Positions 46,977-56,681 of a DNA stretch of 64,000 nt are shown here, piece after piece (the first letter of the stretch is position 1; each line of letters opens with the position of its first letter). This DNA is from Prochlorococcus sp. AG-347-I21. Its GTDB lineage: Bacteria > Cyanobacteriota > Cyanobacteriia > PCC-6307 > Cyanobiaceae. Where the stretch lies: the NCBI GenBank assembly GCA_003279055.1, contig QCBP01000001.1, positions 62,001 through 126,000 on the forward strand, written 5' to 3'. A model generated the notes under the pieces. That model saw only the letters and a program-made list of their open reading frames with translations. It did no database searches and was not told the origin of the DNA. A program made the translations under genes and the position numbers.

Positions 46977-47471
46977 TTACTCAGGAACAAACCTTAATGC
47001 TAATCCGTTATTACAGTATCTTTTGCCTGTAGGAAGTGGCCCATCATTAAAAACATGTCCTTGGTGACCTCCGCATCTAGAGCAGTGATATTCGGTTCTT
47101 GGAACAATCAACTTAAAATCAACTTTTGTTGCAACTGATCCTTGAATTGGATCCCAAAAACTTGGCCATCCAGTGCCACTATCAAACTTTTTATCTGAGG
47201 TAAAAAGTGGTAAATCACATCCTGCGCAGTGAAAAACCCCTTTTCTTTTCTCATTATTTAATTCGCTACTGAAAGCTCTTTCAGTTCCTTCCTCCCTCAA
47301 AATATAATAGGATTCTGGACTTAGCCTGGATTTCCATTCTTCTTTTGATAAATTCCACTCCTCTTTAGAGGCAATCGAAGAAGCTAAAACTTGCATAGGC
47401 TTAAAAAATGTTTTTAGTATTGACATAGTAAGAATTAGAATAAAAGTTCTTCTTGATAAAAATTGATTCAT
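46977..47471 (-). CDS. msrB: Peptide-methionine (R)-S-oxide reductase, probably exported
   Basis: MsrB reduces the R form of oxidised methionine. I place the start at the ATG at 47471, giving MNQFLSRRTFILILTMSIL, a twin-arginine-like signal; the frame is open to 47504. The body has zinc pairs CAGCDLP and CSRCGG, GTGWPSFWDP, and the catalytic Cys in KRYCNNGLALRF. The signal suggests action outside the cytoplasm. It is divergent from the dus gene with a 22-base gap. Confidence 0.88.
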   Translation of the reverse strand: MNQFLSRRTFILILTMSILKTFFKPMQVLASSIASKEEWNLSKEEWKSRLSPESYYILREEGTERAFSSELNNEKRKGVFHCAGCDLPLFTSDKKFDSGTGWPSFWDPIQGSVATKVDFKLIVPRTEYHCSRCGGHQGHVFNDGPLPTGKRYCNNGLALRFVPE

Positions 47472-47493
47472 ATATTTACTCACATAAAAAATA

Positions 47494-48498
47494 ATGAGTT
47501 CCATACATCCTGATTCTATTAAAAATATTCATAAATTAAGTATTGCTCCAATGATGGATTGTACTGATAAACATTTCAGAATGATAATGAGAAAAATAAG
47601 TTCTAAAGCTCTCTTGTATACGGAAATGATTGTGGCTCAAAGTTTATTTCATACGGATAAAAAAGAAAAATTTTTAGATTTTAATAATGAAGAACACCCA
47701 ATATCAATTCAATTTGGTGGAGACGATCCTGAAATCCTAAAAGAGACAGCTAAAATGGCAGAAGATTGGGGTTATGACGAAATAAACTTTAATGTTGGTT
47801 GTCCAAGTCCAAGAGTCTGCTCCGGGAACTTTGGCGCCTCACTTATGAAAGATCCTGATAGAGTAGCAAAATGCATAGAATCTTTAAAAAATAGCTGCAG
47901 CTTACCAGTTACAATTAAACATAGAATTGGTGTAGACGATAATGATAGTTTCAGAGACCTGAATAATTTTGTGAAACATATTGCAAATGCTGGTGCAGAT
48001 AGATTTACAGTTCATGCGAGAAAAGCAATCTTAAAAGGTCTTAATCCAAAACAAAACAGAACTATACCCCCTCTAAAATACGAAATAGTAAAAAAATTAA
48101 AAAAATTAAATCCTGAATTACTAATTGAAATCAATGGAGGTTTCACTAATATTGATGAATCATTAAAAGCCCTAAATTATTTTGATGGTGTAATGATTGG
48201 ACGATCAGTGTATAAACATCCCTTAAGGTGGTCTAAAATTGACCAAAAAGTATACGGACTAAATAAAAAACCTAAATCTGCATCAGATATTATCTTCTCT
48301 TTAATTCCATACATAGAAAAGCATTTAAGTACTGGCGGAAAATCTTGGGATATTTGTAAACATCTTATAAATTTAGTAGAAGGAATTCCAAAAGCAAAAA
48401 TTTGGAGGAATCAAATTTCAACTAAATCTATAAAAAAAGAACTAAAAATTGAGGATCTCCTAGAATTAACTTCTAGACTTGAAGAGATGGGTTATTAA
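47494..48498 (+). CDS. dusA: tRNA-dihydrouridine synthase, DusA type
   Basis: The 334-residue flavoenzyme reduces uridines in the tRNA D-loop. It has SIAPMMDCTDKHFRMIMRKI at the FMN site, NFNVGCPSPRVCSGNFGASLM with the catalytic Cys, and TVHARKAILKGLNPKQNR, which is the DusA-specific form. It ends three bases from the convergent RNA-binding-protein gene. Confidence 0.92.
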   Translation: MSSIHPDSIKNIHKLSIAPMMDCTDKHFRMIMRKISSKALLYTEMIVAQSLFHTDKKEKFLDFNNEEHPISIQFGGDDPEILKETAKMAEDWGYDEINFNVGCPSPRVCSGNFGASLMKDPDRVAKCIESLKNSCSLPVTIKHRIGVDDNDSFRDLNNFVKHIANAGADRFTVHARKAILKGLNPKQNRTIPPLKYEIVKKLKKLNPELLIEINGGFTNIDESLKALNYFDGVMIGRSVYKHPLRWSKIDQKVYGLNKKPKSASDIIFSLIPYIEKHLSTGGKSWDICKHLINLVEGIPKAKIWRNQISTKSIKKELKIEDLLELTSRLEEMGY

Positions 48499-48500
48499 TT

Positions 48501-48998
48501 CTATTCACTAGATAAATTATCCTCTTTTGAAACTCCTCTTTTTCTCCTGCTTCTACCACTTTCGTATTCTGAATTTTCAGGTGAGTTGCCATAACTTCTA
48601 TCTTCCCAACCCTCGGCACCGGAAGATTGATTTGTATAAGAAGTATTAGATTCAGGATTACCGCTATAGCCGCGGCCGCTGTAACCGCCTCCTTTATTAT
48701 TACCGCTATAGCCGCCGCCGTAACCGCCTCTTCCTCCTCTACGTGAACCTCCTGATCCTCTTGGCTCTGCCTTGTTAATTCTTAATGGTCTACCCATAAG
48801 TTCTGTTCCTTGTAAACCATCAATAGCTGTTGACTCAATTCCTTCATCTGCCATCTCAACGAATGCAAACCCTCTTTTTCTACCAGTATCTCTCTCAAGG
48901 GGAAGAGAACAATTTAAAACTTCACCAAAAGGTGCAAACAACTGTAAAACATCTTCACGCTCTGCGCGGAAAGGCAAATTGCCAACAAAAATACTCAC
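48501..48998 (-). CDS. Glycine-rich RRM RNA-binding protein (Rbp)
   Basis: The 165-residue protein has one RRM: IFVGNLPF (RNP2) near the start and KRGFAFVEM (RNP1) at about 43-51. A Gly/Arg/Tyr/Ser-rich tail follows (GGSRRGGRGGYGGGYSGN...), which makes a GC-rich patch in the DNA around 48660-48760. Cyanobacterial Rbp proteins bind and locate mRNAs and respond to cold. It ends in a charged stretch. Confidence 0.9.
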   Translation of the reverse strand: MSIFVGNLPFRAEREDVLQLFAPFGEVLNCSLPLERDTGRKRGFAFVEMADEGIESTAIDGLQGTELMGRPLRINKAEPRGSGGSRRGGRGGYGGGYSGNNKGGGYSGRGYSGNPESNTSYTNQSSGAEGWEDRSYGNSPENSEYESGRSRRKRGVSKEDNLSSE

Positions 48999-49108
48999 TT
49001 TAAATTCAACAAAGAAACCTAATTAAAAAAACTACAAAAGCAGTTTTATAACTTTACACGATTATTCTACTTCAAAGTATACCTTTGTTGTAGAAAACAA
49101 TTCAGAAT

Positions 49109-50494
49109 TCAATGTAATAATTTTTTTTGCCAATTATCTACCTCCTTTTCTACTTGGGTAAAAGCTGTCCCACCTTCACTAGTTCTTGACTTTACGACAT
49201 TAAAAGGTTCAAGTTCCGAAAAAACATCATCTTCAAATTGGGGATGAAATTTTTTAAATTCATCAATTTTAAGATTTTTAAACAACTTTTTTCTCTCTAA
49301 GCAATATTTAACAATTTCACCCACTACTTGATATGCGGTCCTAAAGGGAACCTCTTTGCCAACTAAATAATCTGCCAAATCAGTAGCATTAGAAAAGTCA
49401 TTTTCAACCGAATCAGATAAATTATCAATATTAAATTCTATGCCCTCATTAATTAAAATAGTCATTGCTTTTATGCAAGAAGATATAGTCTGTGCAGTAT
49501 CAAATAATGGCTCTTTATCCTCTTGAAAGTCTTTATTATATGCAAGTGGAACCCCTTTGACCATTGTTAATAATGCTTGAAGATGTCCATAAACTCTTCC
49601 GGTTTTACCTCTTATCAATTCTGGAACATCTGGATTTTTTTTCTGAGGCATTAAGCTGCTACCAGTGGCACATTTGTCTGTTAATTGTGCAAAAGAAAAC
49701 TCATCAGTTACCCATAAAATTATTTCCTCCGAAATTTTACTTAAATGAGACATTACCAAAGCAGATGCCGAAACAAACTCTATACAAAAATCTCTATCGC
49801 TTACTGCATCAATACTATTTTTATAAATCTTTTCAAAACCCAATTCTGTGGCTGTAAAGTTCCTATCTATTTTTATTTTTGTGCCAGCTAGTGCTGCAGC
49901 CCCCAACGGGGATATATTAACTCTTGATCTAACTTCTTTAAACCTTTCTCGATCTCTTTGAAGCATTTCTAAATAAGCCAATAAATGATGAGCTAAAGAT
50001 AGTGGTTGAGCTCTTTGCATGTGCGTATAACCAGGAATAAGAGTATAAATATTGGATTTCGCAAGTTTTAAAAAGGATTTTTGTAAATCAGTTATTAAAA
50101 TTTCAAGATTATCAATCTCTTTTCTTAGCCATAATCTTATATCTGTCCCAACTTGATCATTTCTGCTTCTACCGGTATGTAATTTTTTTCCAGTTTCTCC
50201 AATTAAGCTAATTAGTTTTTCTTCAATACAATAATGAATATCTTCAGAAGGGGGACTTGGAAAAAATTTACCCTCCAAATACTCAACTTTTATTTTTTCT
50301 AGACCATTTATAATTTGCAAAGTTTCAGAAGAGGATAAAACTTTTGTTTTACCAAGCATTTTTGCATGAGCAATCGAGCAATCTAAATCTTCTAAAATAA
50401 GCTTTCTATCAAAACATATAGAGGCATTAAACTTTTCAATAAAAGGATTAAGTGTATTATCAAATCTCTTACTCCAAACTTTTGACATATCCAT
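49109..50494 (-). CDS. argH: Argininosuccinate lyase
   Basis: ArgH splits argininosuccinate to arginine and fumarate. The 461-residue protein has the fumarase-superfamily signature [29 protein letters not shown], and [11 protein letters not shown]. All motifs are intact. Confidence 0.96.
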   Translation of the reverse strand: MDMSKVWSKRFDNTLNPFIEKFNASICFDRKLILEDLDCSIAHAKMLGKTKVLSSSETLQIINGLEKIKVEYLEGKFFPSPPSEDIHYCIEEKLISLIGETGKKLHTGRSRNDQVGTDIRLWLRKEIDNLEILITDLQKSFLKLAKSNIYTLIPGYTHMQRAQPLSLAHHLLAYLEMLQRDRERFKEVRSRVNISPLGAAALAGTKIKIDRNFTATELGFEKIYKNSIDAVSDRDFCIEFVSASALVMSHLSKISEEIILWVTDEFSFAQLTDKCATGSSLMPQKKNPDVPELIRGKTGRVYGHLQALLTMVKGVPLAYNKDFQEDKEPLFDTAQTISSCIKAMTILINEGIEFNIDNLSDSVENDFSNATDLADYLVGKEVPFRTAYQVVGEIVKYCLERKKLFKNLKIDEFKKFHPQFEDDVFSELEPFNVVKSRTSEGGTAFTQVEKEVDNWQKKLLH

Positions 50495-50549
50495 TAATAA
50501 CTTTAGATATCTCTAATAAAGCATTTTTTTAAATAGGTGACAAAAAATT

Positions 50550-51893
50550 TTATCTTAGTTGAAAAATAATCATAGACGCGTCATCTTCCAAATGTCGATT
50601 TTGCCCTGTGAAGTCATCTAATTTTTTAAATATTTTATTTAAAATTTCTTGAGAACTATAAGATTGCTTACATAATTTTGTAAGTATTTTTATTAATCTA
50701 TTCTCATCAAATCTTTCACCAAGAGAATTTGAAGTATCTATAACTCCATCGGTATAATAAAGAACTAAATCATTTTCATTAAGCTTGATTTCACTAGAAT
50801 GATATTCAGCATCTTTTTGTAATCCAAGTACAAATCCTTCTGCATCTAATTTTATAATTTTCTGATCTGAGCTTTTCCAAAGCAAGGGAGGATTGTGAGC
50901 TGCATTAGCAAATCTTAATTTCCTAGTTCTAGGATCATAATCAGAATAGAATAATGTCATGAATCTATGCGATTGATCTAAATCATCTATTGCTAGTTGA
51001 TTAAGATCATGCAATATTCTATCTGGAGGTAAGCCTGTAAGAACCTCTGCACGTAACATTCCTCTTAGCATAGTCATTAAAAGTCCAGCAGGAATCCCCT
51101 TACCCATAACATCCCCAATTACTAAAGCCCATCTTGCTTTTTCCTTTCTTTTTTCTGAAATATTCGTTTTTAAACACATAAAATCGTAATAGTCTCCACC
51201 CAACTGGAGTGCAGGTCTACAATGCGCAGCTAGATCTACGCCATCAATAGTTGGACAATAATCTGGAAGCAGTTGAGATTGTATTTCAGCACCAGTTGAA
51301 ATTTCTCTATCTACATTCTCATGCTTTTTCATTGTCTTTATTAAGAAATAATTTTCTAATCCAATAGCAAGACAATTTTGAATAAATTTAAAATTCGGAT
51401 CATCAATAATTGCCTCGCAGGATATTTTTTTACTAAAAATATAAATGAATCCTCGACATTTTCCTCTAGATAATATTTTATCTGCCTCTATTCTGTATTC
51501 TTGGAAATTATTTTTTAATGCATTTTCAAAAGTTAAAATTTCTTTTATTTTAAAATTTTTTGAAAAATGAAATTTATTCAAAAAACTATTAATTTCTTCT
51601 TGAATTGTTAAGTAATCTTGATTAACAGAAATTTTTATATTTTCATTCCATATCTCCCCTTCGTAATTTAAAGGAATAATTAAAATTATATTGTCAGAAA
51701 AAATATATTTAAAGATTAAGCATACATAATCCAGTAATTTATTAATGTTGGAAAATGATTTTAAATAATATGCTAAAGAGGATGCAATTTCAGCAAATTT
51801 ATTTTTATTTTTTAGAGTTACTTTAGAATCATTCTCTAAAAATTTTTGGATAAATTTATTTGAAAATATTTTTTCTTTTTGATTATTTGTCAA
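50550..51893 (-). CDS. PP2C-type phosphatase, RsbU/SpoIIE-like
   Basis: The 447-residue protein has an N-terminal GAF-like region (about 30-185) and a C-terminal SpoIIE/RsbU phosphatase domain with LGGDYYDFM, LVIGDVMGKGIPAGLLMTML and YYTDGVIDTSNSLGERFDENRL, which supply the metal-binding Asp residues. In other bacteria these enzymes dephosphorylate anti-anti-sigma factors. No partner kinase or antagonist gene is adjacent. Confidence 0.88.
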   Translation of the reverse strand: MTNNQKEKIFSNKFIQKFLENDSKVTLKNKNKFAEIASSLAYYLKSFSNINKLLDYVCLIFKYIFSDNIILIIPLNYEGEIWNENIKISVNQDYLTIQEEINSFLNKFHFSKNFKIKEILTFENALKNNFQEYRIEADKILSRGKCRGFIYIFSKKISCEAIIDDPNFKFIQNCLAIGLENYFLIKTMKKHENVDREISTGAEIQSQLLPDYCPTIDGVDLAAHCRPALQLGGDYYDFMCLKTNISEKRKEKARWALVIGDVMGKGIPAGLLMTMLRGMLRAEVLTGLPPDRILHDLNQLAIDDLDQSHRFMTLFYSDYDPRTRKLRFANAAHNPPLLWKSSDQKIIKLDAEGFVLGLQKDAEYHSSEIKLNENDLVLYYTDGVIDTSNSLGERFDENRLIKILTKLCKQSYSSQEILNKIFKKLDDFTGQNRHLEDDASMIIFQLR

Positions 51894-51960
51894 AACAAAT
51901 CTTATAGATAAATATGTTTTAACATTAAATTGAAATTTTTAAAAAAAATTAATTAAATAT

Positions 51961-53220
51961 TTATTTATCTGCAAGCATAGCCTCTACAAATTCATAACTA
52001 TTAAATGGTCTCAAATCTTTTATACCTTCTCCAGCCCCAATAAACCTTATAGGCAAATTTACTTCTTCAGATACAGCTAAAGAGACACCTCCTCTAGAAG
52101 TGCCATCTAATTTAGTAATAATTGCTCCACTTAAATCTGCTGATTTAGCAAAACTTTTTGCTTGTTTTAACCCATTTTGTCCCTGACTTGCATCTAAAAC
52201 TAATAATGATTCAACAATTGCATCAGGAACTTTTTTATCAATAATTTTTTTTATTTTTGCTAATTCATCCATCAAATTATTTTTTGTTTGCAATCTACCT
52301 GCCGTATCAACAAGTAATAAATCAACATTTCTTTTTTTTGCGGAATTAATTGCATCAAAAACTACAGCAGCTGGATCAGCATTTTTTGATTGATTAGATA
52401 TAACATCAACATTACTTCTATCTCCCCACACCTTAAGTTGTTCTACTGCAGCCGCTCTAAAAGTATCAGCAGCAGCAATCAAAGTTTTATAATTACTTCT
52501 TGATGACAGATATGCTAATTTTCCCAATGTAGTAGTTTTACCAACACCATTAACTCCTACTAATAACCAGACATTTAACTTACCCTTTTGGGGAACTAAA
52601 ATATCAGACCCCGAACTTTTTATTGGTTTATCGATAATTAATTTTAATTCCCTCTTCAAGAATTTTATTCCTGCTTCTGCACCCACGACTTCCTCATTTA
52701 ATTTTGTTCTAAGAGAACTGATAACTTTATCAGTTGAATCAATCCCTACATCAGCTCTTATTAATAAAGTCTCTAAATCATCGAGAGATTCAGGAGTAAG
52801 AGGATCATCTCCCAATTTATCCAATAATTCGGTAACAAATCCTTTTCGAGTTTCTTCTAAACCTCTACGTAATTTAGTTAACCAATCAATTTCATCAATC
52901 GATATTTGATTTATATTTTTTCCTTGAGCAGCTAATACCATTGCAGACCAAGTAAAATTGTCATCAAATTCTCCTAATTCAGGTTCAGCAATATTTTTTG
53001 ACTGTTCGGTAATATTTTCTTTATTAGAAGTATGAATCAATTCTTGCTTTTGCTCCTCCTGTGTCTCTAATTCTTGCTTTTGCTCCTCCTGTTTCTCTAA
53101 TTCTTGCTTTTGCTCCTCCTGTTTCTGTAATTCTTGCTTTTGCTCTTCTTGACGTTTTTTTAAAAGTGCATAAGCTTGTGCAGCCCATTCACGAGAATTA
53201 TCAGAATCAGTATTAGTCAT
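51961..53220 (-). CDS. ftsY: Signal recognition particle receptor FtsY
   Basis: FtsY receives SRP-ribosome complexes at the membrane. The 419-residue protein has an acidic, repetitive N-terminal A domain, then the NG GTPase domain: GVNGVGKTTTLGKLA (G1), DTFRAAAVEQLKVW, DTAGRLQTKNNLM (G3), TKLDGTSRGG (G4) and GAGEGIKDL. The A domain is built of about four Gln/Glu/Lys 10-residue repeats coded by 30-bp DNA repeats (about 53040-53160). Confidence 0.95.
   Translation of the reverse strand: MTNTDSDNSREWAAQAYALLKKRQEEQKQELQKQEEQKQELEKQEEQKQELETQEEQKQELIHTSNKENITEQSKNIAEPELGEFDDNFTWSAMVLAAQGKNINQISIDEIDWLTKLRRGLEETRKGFVTELLDKLGDDPLTPESLDDLETLLIRADVGIDSTDKVISSLRTKLNEEVVGAEAGIKFLKRELKLIIDKPIKSSGSDILVPQKGKLNVWLLVGVNGVGKTTTLGKLAYLSSRSNYKTLIAAADTFRAAAVEQLKVWGDRSNVDVISNQSKNADPAAVVFDAINSAKKRNVDLLLVDTAGRLQTKNNLMDELAKIKKIIDKKVPDAIVESLLVLDASQGQNGLKQAKSFAKSADLSGAIITKLDGTSRGGVSLAVSEEVNLPIRFIGAGEGIKDLRPFNSYEFVEAMLADK
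53040..53160 (-). repeat. 30-bp tandem coding repeats in ftsY
   Basis: About four copies of a 30-bp unit encode KQEEQKQELE-like decapeptides near the N-terminus of FtsY. The copies differ by few bases, so the number is likely to vary between strains. Confidence 0.8.
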
Positions 53221-53286
53221 TATTATTTATAGTTCGTAATTGAAATTTTCTAAATACTATTTATTTATATCAAATAATTATGACAA

Positions 53287-53904
53287 TTAAATTGATTGTA
53301 ATCTCCTTAAAACTCCGTTAATAAATTTTCTTCCTTGCAAATCACTATATTTATTAGCTAAATTAACAGCCTCATCACAAGCGACAGCGACCGGTGTATT
53401 CAAAAAATTTATATCCACGTAAGCTAGACGCAGAATATCCCTATCAATTCTTGGTAATCTTTTTAATCTCCATCCATCCATTACTTGATCGATATCAGAA
53501 TCAATAATTTTAAGATTATTAATTATATTGCAAATCCTTTGATTTACATCCTCTCTAATATCTATTTGACCGCTAGAAACAATTAATTTTGGAAAGTCTA
53601 AAGTAACAGAAAGTGTATTCATTACAGTTTCAATTTTTGTCAGAGATTTTTTTAACTCATCTCGAACATTTGAATAAGAGGAATCAAGACCTTCTTGCAA
53701 CTCACTATCTAATATTTTTTGTGAAGCATTTTCCAAATCTGACTCGCAATTATCTAATTCATCTCTGCAATGGTTTATTAGAGAATCCAAAGCAGATTCA
53801 AAAATTTCTTCAATCTGAAATTTATTTAATTTAAAATCACCTTTATCTTTTATAAGGCCAAGAGAAATTAATGACAATTCTCTAGAAAGGGATCTATTAT
53901 GCAT
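53287..53904 (-). CDS. nusB: Transcription antitermination factor NusB
   Basis: The protein starts MHNRSLSRELSLISLGLI and has a long middle region (about 30-110). Its C-terminal half carries the NusB fold: VMDGWRLKRLPRIDRDILRLAYVDI, PVAVACDEAVNLANKYSD and KFINGVLRRL. NusB acts in rRNA antitermination. The start is the ATG at 53904; a TTG just before it is also possible. It directly follows the DUF502 gene. Confidence 0.92.
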   Translation of the reverse strand: MHNRSLSRELSLISLGLIKDKGDFKLNKFQIEEIFESALDSLINHCRDELDNCESDLENASQKILDSELQEGLDSSYSNVRDELKKSLTKIETVMNTLSVTLDFPKLIVSSGQIDIREDVNQRICNIINNLKIIDSDIDQVMDGWRLKRLPRIDRDILRLAYVDINFLNTPVAVACDEAVNLANKYSDLQGRKFINGVLRRLQSI

Positions 53905-53907
53905 CAA

Positions 53908-54642
53908 TTAAGAAGAAGTATTAGTGGAAGCTCGCAATTGAGAAAACAATTTTGAAAATGTTGGATTTGTGGTGTTATTTTTCTCATCTGGATTAACTAT
54001 CCCAACAGAAATTATTGTTTTAAAAGCATCTTCAACAGAAATATCCAAATCCTTAACAGAAGACTCAGGAACAAGTGTATACCATCCAGTAGTTGGATTT
54101 GGTGCAGTGGGGATGAAAACACTAAGTAACTTTTCTTCCAATTCTGGTTGTAAAGAAGGACCTACATCTCCTGTTACAAAGCCTACACTATATAATCCCT
54201 CGCGAGGATATTCAACTAAAACAACTCGTCTAAATCTATTAGATTTATTACTTAAGAAAGTTTCTAGTAATTGTTTAAGGGTTTTATAAACCGCTCCAGC
54301 TACTGGAATTTTTGATAAAGTACCCTCTCCAAATTCTAATAACCATCTTCCTACAAAATTTCTCGCCATTAAACCTATAAGCAAAATTGCTAATAAAGGA
54401 ACTGTTAAACCTAGGGTGAGATTAATTAAATCTTGTAATAAAGGATTTAAAGTAATAAAAGGATTTAGTTGCTTTGGGACTGAAGTGACTAACGTTAAAA
54501 CAAATTTACTAACTAATGATGACAGCCAAATAGTTGTTGCTAAGGGTATTACAACTAATAACCCTGCAATAAGATCATTTTTAAGATCTTGTTGAAGCCT
54601 AGATCCTAAATTAGAATCTTGATTTTGATTAGATTCAACCAA
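53908..54642 (-). CDS. DUF502 family membrane protein
   Basis: The 244-residue protein has two long hydrophobic segments (LIAGLLVVIPLATTIWLSSLV, about 24-44, and LTLGLTVPLLAILLIGLMA, about 76-94) and a soluble part with FLSNKSNRFRRVVLVEYPREGLYSVGFVTGD, a signature of DUF502. Its role is not known. It is adjacent to nusB, with ftsY next, in the order found across picocyanobacteria. Confidence 0.88.
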   Translation of the reverse strand: MVESNQNQDSNLGSRLQQDLKNDLIAGLLVVIPLATTIWLSSLVSKFVLTLVTSVPKQLNPFITLNPLLQDLINLTLGLTVPLLAILLIGLMARNFVGRWLLEFGEGTLSKIPVAGAVYKTLKQLLETFLSNKSNRFRRVVLVEYPREGLYSVGFVTGDVGPSLQPELEEKLLSVFIPTAPNPTTGWYTLVPESSVKDLDISVEDAFKTIISVGIVNPDEKNNTTNPTFSKLFSQLRASTNTSS

Positions 54643-54787
54643 AATAACGTTTTAACTATATTAACTTTACTAATAATTTAACTGTTTTTACTAGGTTAGG
54701 ATATATTTTTCTTAAATATATCTATTTTATTTATAAGTTTATTCTCCAAAAATAACTTTCAAAAGAAATGCTATAAAGAAAAAAGAA

Positions 54788-55744
54788 ATGATTAATACGA
54801 TTCAAGACAAACAAGAAATAAGTAAAAAATTAAAAGAAAGAGCTTTTTTTGAGGGTTTTGCAGTTGCAGGAATAGCCTCAATACCAGGTAGTTCGCGCGT
54901 AAAATTAAGAACTAATGCATTAGAAAGATGGTTATCAAATAACTATCATGCTGAAATGAAATGGATGGAAGCTGAGAAAAGAAAAAATATTAACTCACTT
55001 TTTGAAGATGCAAAAAGTATTTTAAGTGTTGGCTTTACTTACATTAATTCACAAAACAACAACAATAATTTCCTCAAGGTAGCTAAATTTAGCCAAGGTG
55101 AGGATTATCATAAAGTGATTCACAAAAAATTAAAGAATATTGGTAAATGGATCAATTTAGAAATACCTGATTGCAAATGGAAAATATGTGTTGACACCTC
55201 TCCACTTCTTGAAAAAGCATGGGCAGAAGAGGCAGGTATTGGTTGGATAGGTAAAAATAGTAATTTAATCAGCAAAAAAAATGGTTCTTGGTTTACTTTG
55301 GGTTTTATGATTCTCACAAAAGATTTAACGCCAGATAAACCTCATCAATCACTTTGTGGAAAATGTGATATTTGCATTGAACATTGTCCTACCAAGGCAA
55401 TCGTAGAACCCTTTGTAATACAATCAGATCTATGCATTGCGTATCACACAATAGAGAGCAGAGATAAAACTATTCCAAAGAAAATAGAAAAAAATTTAGG
55501 TGGATGGGTTGCAGGATGTGATATTTGTCAAGATGTTTGTCCATGGAATAAATCAGTGACATACAACAATAATTTTGAAACTACCCCGAAAGAATGGATT
55601 AAAAATCTTAATATTGAGTCCCTCAATTGGGACGATAAAACGTGGCAAGAAAATCTTAAAGGAACTACTTTAAAAAGAATTAAACCATGGATGTGGAAAA
55701 GAAACATACAAGCAAATATAAAGAATAGAAAAATTAAAAAATGA
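54788..55744 (+). CDS. queG: Epoxyqueuosine reductase
   Basis: QueG makes queuosine in tRNA from epoxyqueuosine using cobalamin and two iron-sulfur clusters. The 318-residue protein has the two 4Fe-4S motifs CGKCDICIEHCPTKAI and GCDICQDVCPWN and the central WAEEAGIGWIGKNSNLI. Its stop overlaps the start of the next gene (ATGA). Confidence 0.93.
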   Translation: MINTIQDKQEISKKLKERAFFEGFAVAGIASIPGSSRVKLRTNALERWLSNNYHAEMKWMEAEKRKNINSLFEDAKSILSVGFTYINSQNNNNNFLKVAKFSQGEDYHKVIHKKLKNIGKWINLEIPDCKWKICVDTSPLLEKAWAEEAGIGWIGKNSNLISKKNGSWFTLGFMILTKDLTPDKPHQSLCGKCDICIEHCPTKAIVEPFVIQSDLCIAYHTIESRDKTIPKKIEKNLGGWVAGCDICQDVCPWNKSVTYNNNFETTPKEWIKNLNIESLNWDDKTWQENLKGTTLKRIKPWMWKRNIQANIKNRKIKK

Positions 55745-56604
55745 AAAAGTTTTTTAAAAAAACAATCTGGATCACCTTGATCTGTTTTTACTTTTTTCAA
55801 ATAGAAATAGTTCGAGCAATAGTTCCCTATTATTATTTCCCAACAATAAAAAATATACAAAAACAAAGTTTATATATTGGTAAAAATGCATATCAATTAC
55901 TTTTATTTGGTCAATTTGGAGACAGTCTTAACTTAGCCAAATTAGCTGTAAAAATAAATGCGAAAGATGAAAAGCTATGGTTGATTTTGGCTGAAGCACA
56001 AATAGCTAACAAACAATACAAAAAAGCATTAAATTCTCTAAACAAGGCAGAACAGATAAATTCAAATGTTAGCGAAATATATTTTGCTAAAAGTAATGTT
56101 TACTTAAAAATTTCCCAACAAACAAAAGCAAAAAGTGCTTTAGAAAAAGGAATAAAGATTGAGCCTAATAACCACAAAGCTATTTTTCAATTAGGAAATA
56201 TTTTATTAATGGAAAAAAATTATTTGGGCGCTATTACATTGTTTGATAAATCTATAAAAATTAAGCCTGATTTCTGGCAAGCAATTAATAATCAAGGTTT
56301 AGCTTATTTCGAGAGAAACAATGTAAATCTTTCAGTCAAACTTTTTCAAGATGCAATCTCGATTGAGGAAAATGCTGAACCATTACTAGGCTTGGCCTCA
56401 TGTAAAAATATCCACGATACTAAATTAGCAATTCAGCTAGCAAAAAAAGCTTTAGCTAAAGATCCCAATTACGTCAATTATAATTATAGAAAAGAACAGT
56501 TATGGGGTGAAAAATTACAAGCCTCTACAGAAATTCTTTTACAAAATGAACAACTTAAAGAAGATGTAAAACTAGCAAAATCCAAAATAAATGAATCATC
56601 TTAA
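55741..56604 (+). CDS. TPR-repeat protein with a signal sequence
   Basis: The 287-residue protein has an N-terminal signal or anchor (TIWITLICFYFFQIEIVRA) and then about five TPR units (about 60-235) with patterns such as AIFQLGNILLMEKNYLGAITLF. It starts on the queG stop (ATGA overlap). The location is likely periplasm or thylakoid lumen side. The role is unknown; homologues are found at this position in related genomes. Confidence 0.75.
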   Translation: MKKFFKKTIWITLICFYFFQIEIVRAIVPYYYFPTIKNIQKQSLYIGKNAYQLLLFGQFGDSLNLAKLAVKINAKDEKLWLILAEAQIANKQYKKALNSLNKAEQINSNVSEIYFAKSNVYLKISQQTKAKSALEKGIKIEPNNHKAIFQLGNILLMEKNYLGAITLFDKSIKIKPDFWQAINNQGLAYFERNNVNLSVKLFQDAISIEENAEPLLGLASCKNIHDTKLAIQLAKKALAKDPNYVNYNYRKEQLWGEKLQASTEILLQNEQLKEDVKLAKSKINESS

Positions 56605-56681
56605 TGTTCAATAGTGGTAAATATTGTTTTACCTATTAGTCTTAATTTAGTTAGTTAATAATTTCTCAATTTTGCGCTCTA

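Noticed and set aside
48660-48760. GC-rich patch as foreign DNA
   Set aside because: It is explained by the glycine/arginine codons of the RNA-binding protein tail.
53040-53160. 30-bp repeats as a CRISPR array
   Set aside because: The units are tandem, without spacers, and in frame with the FtsY A domain.
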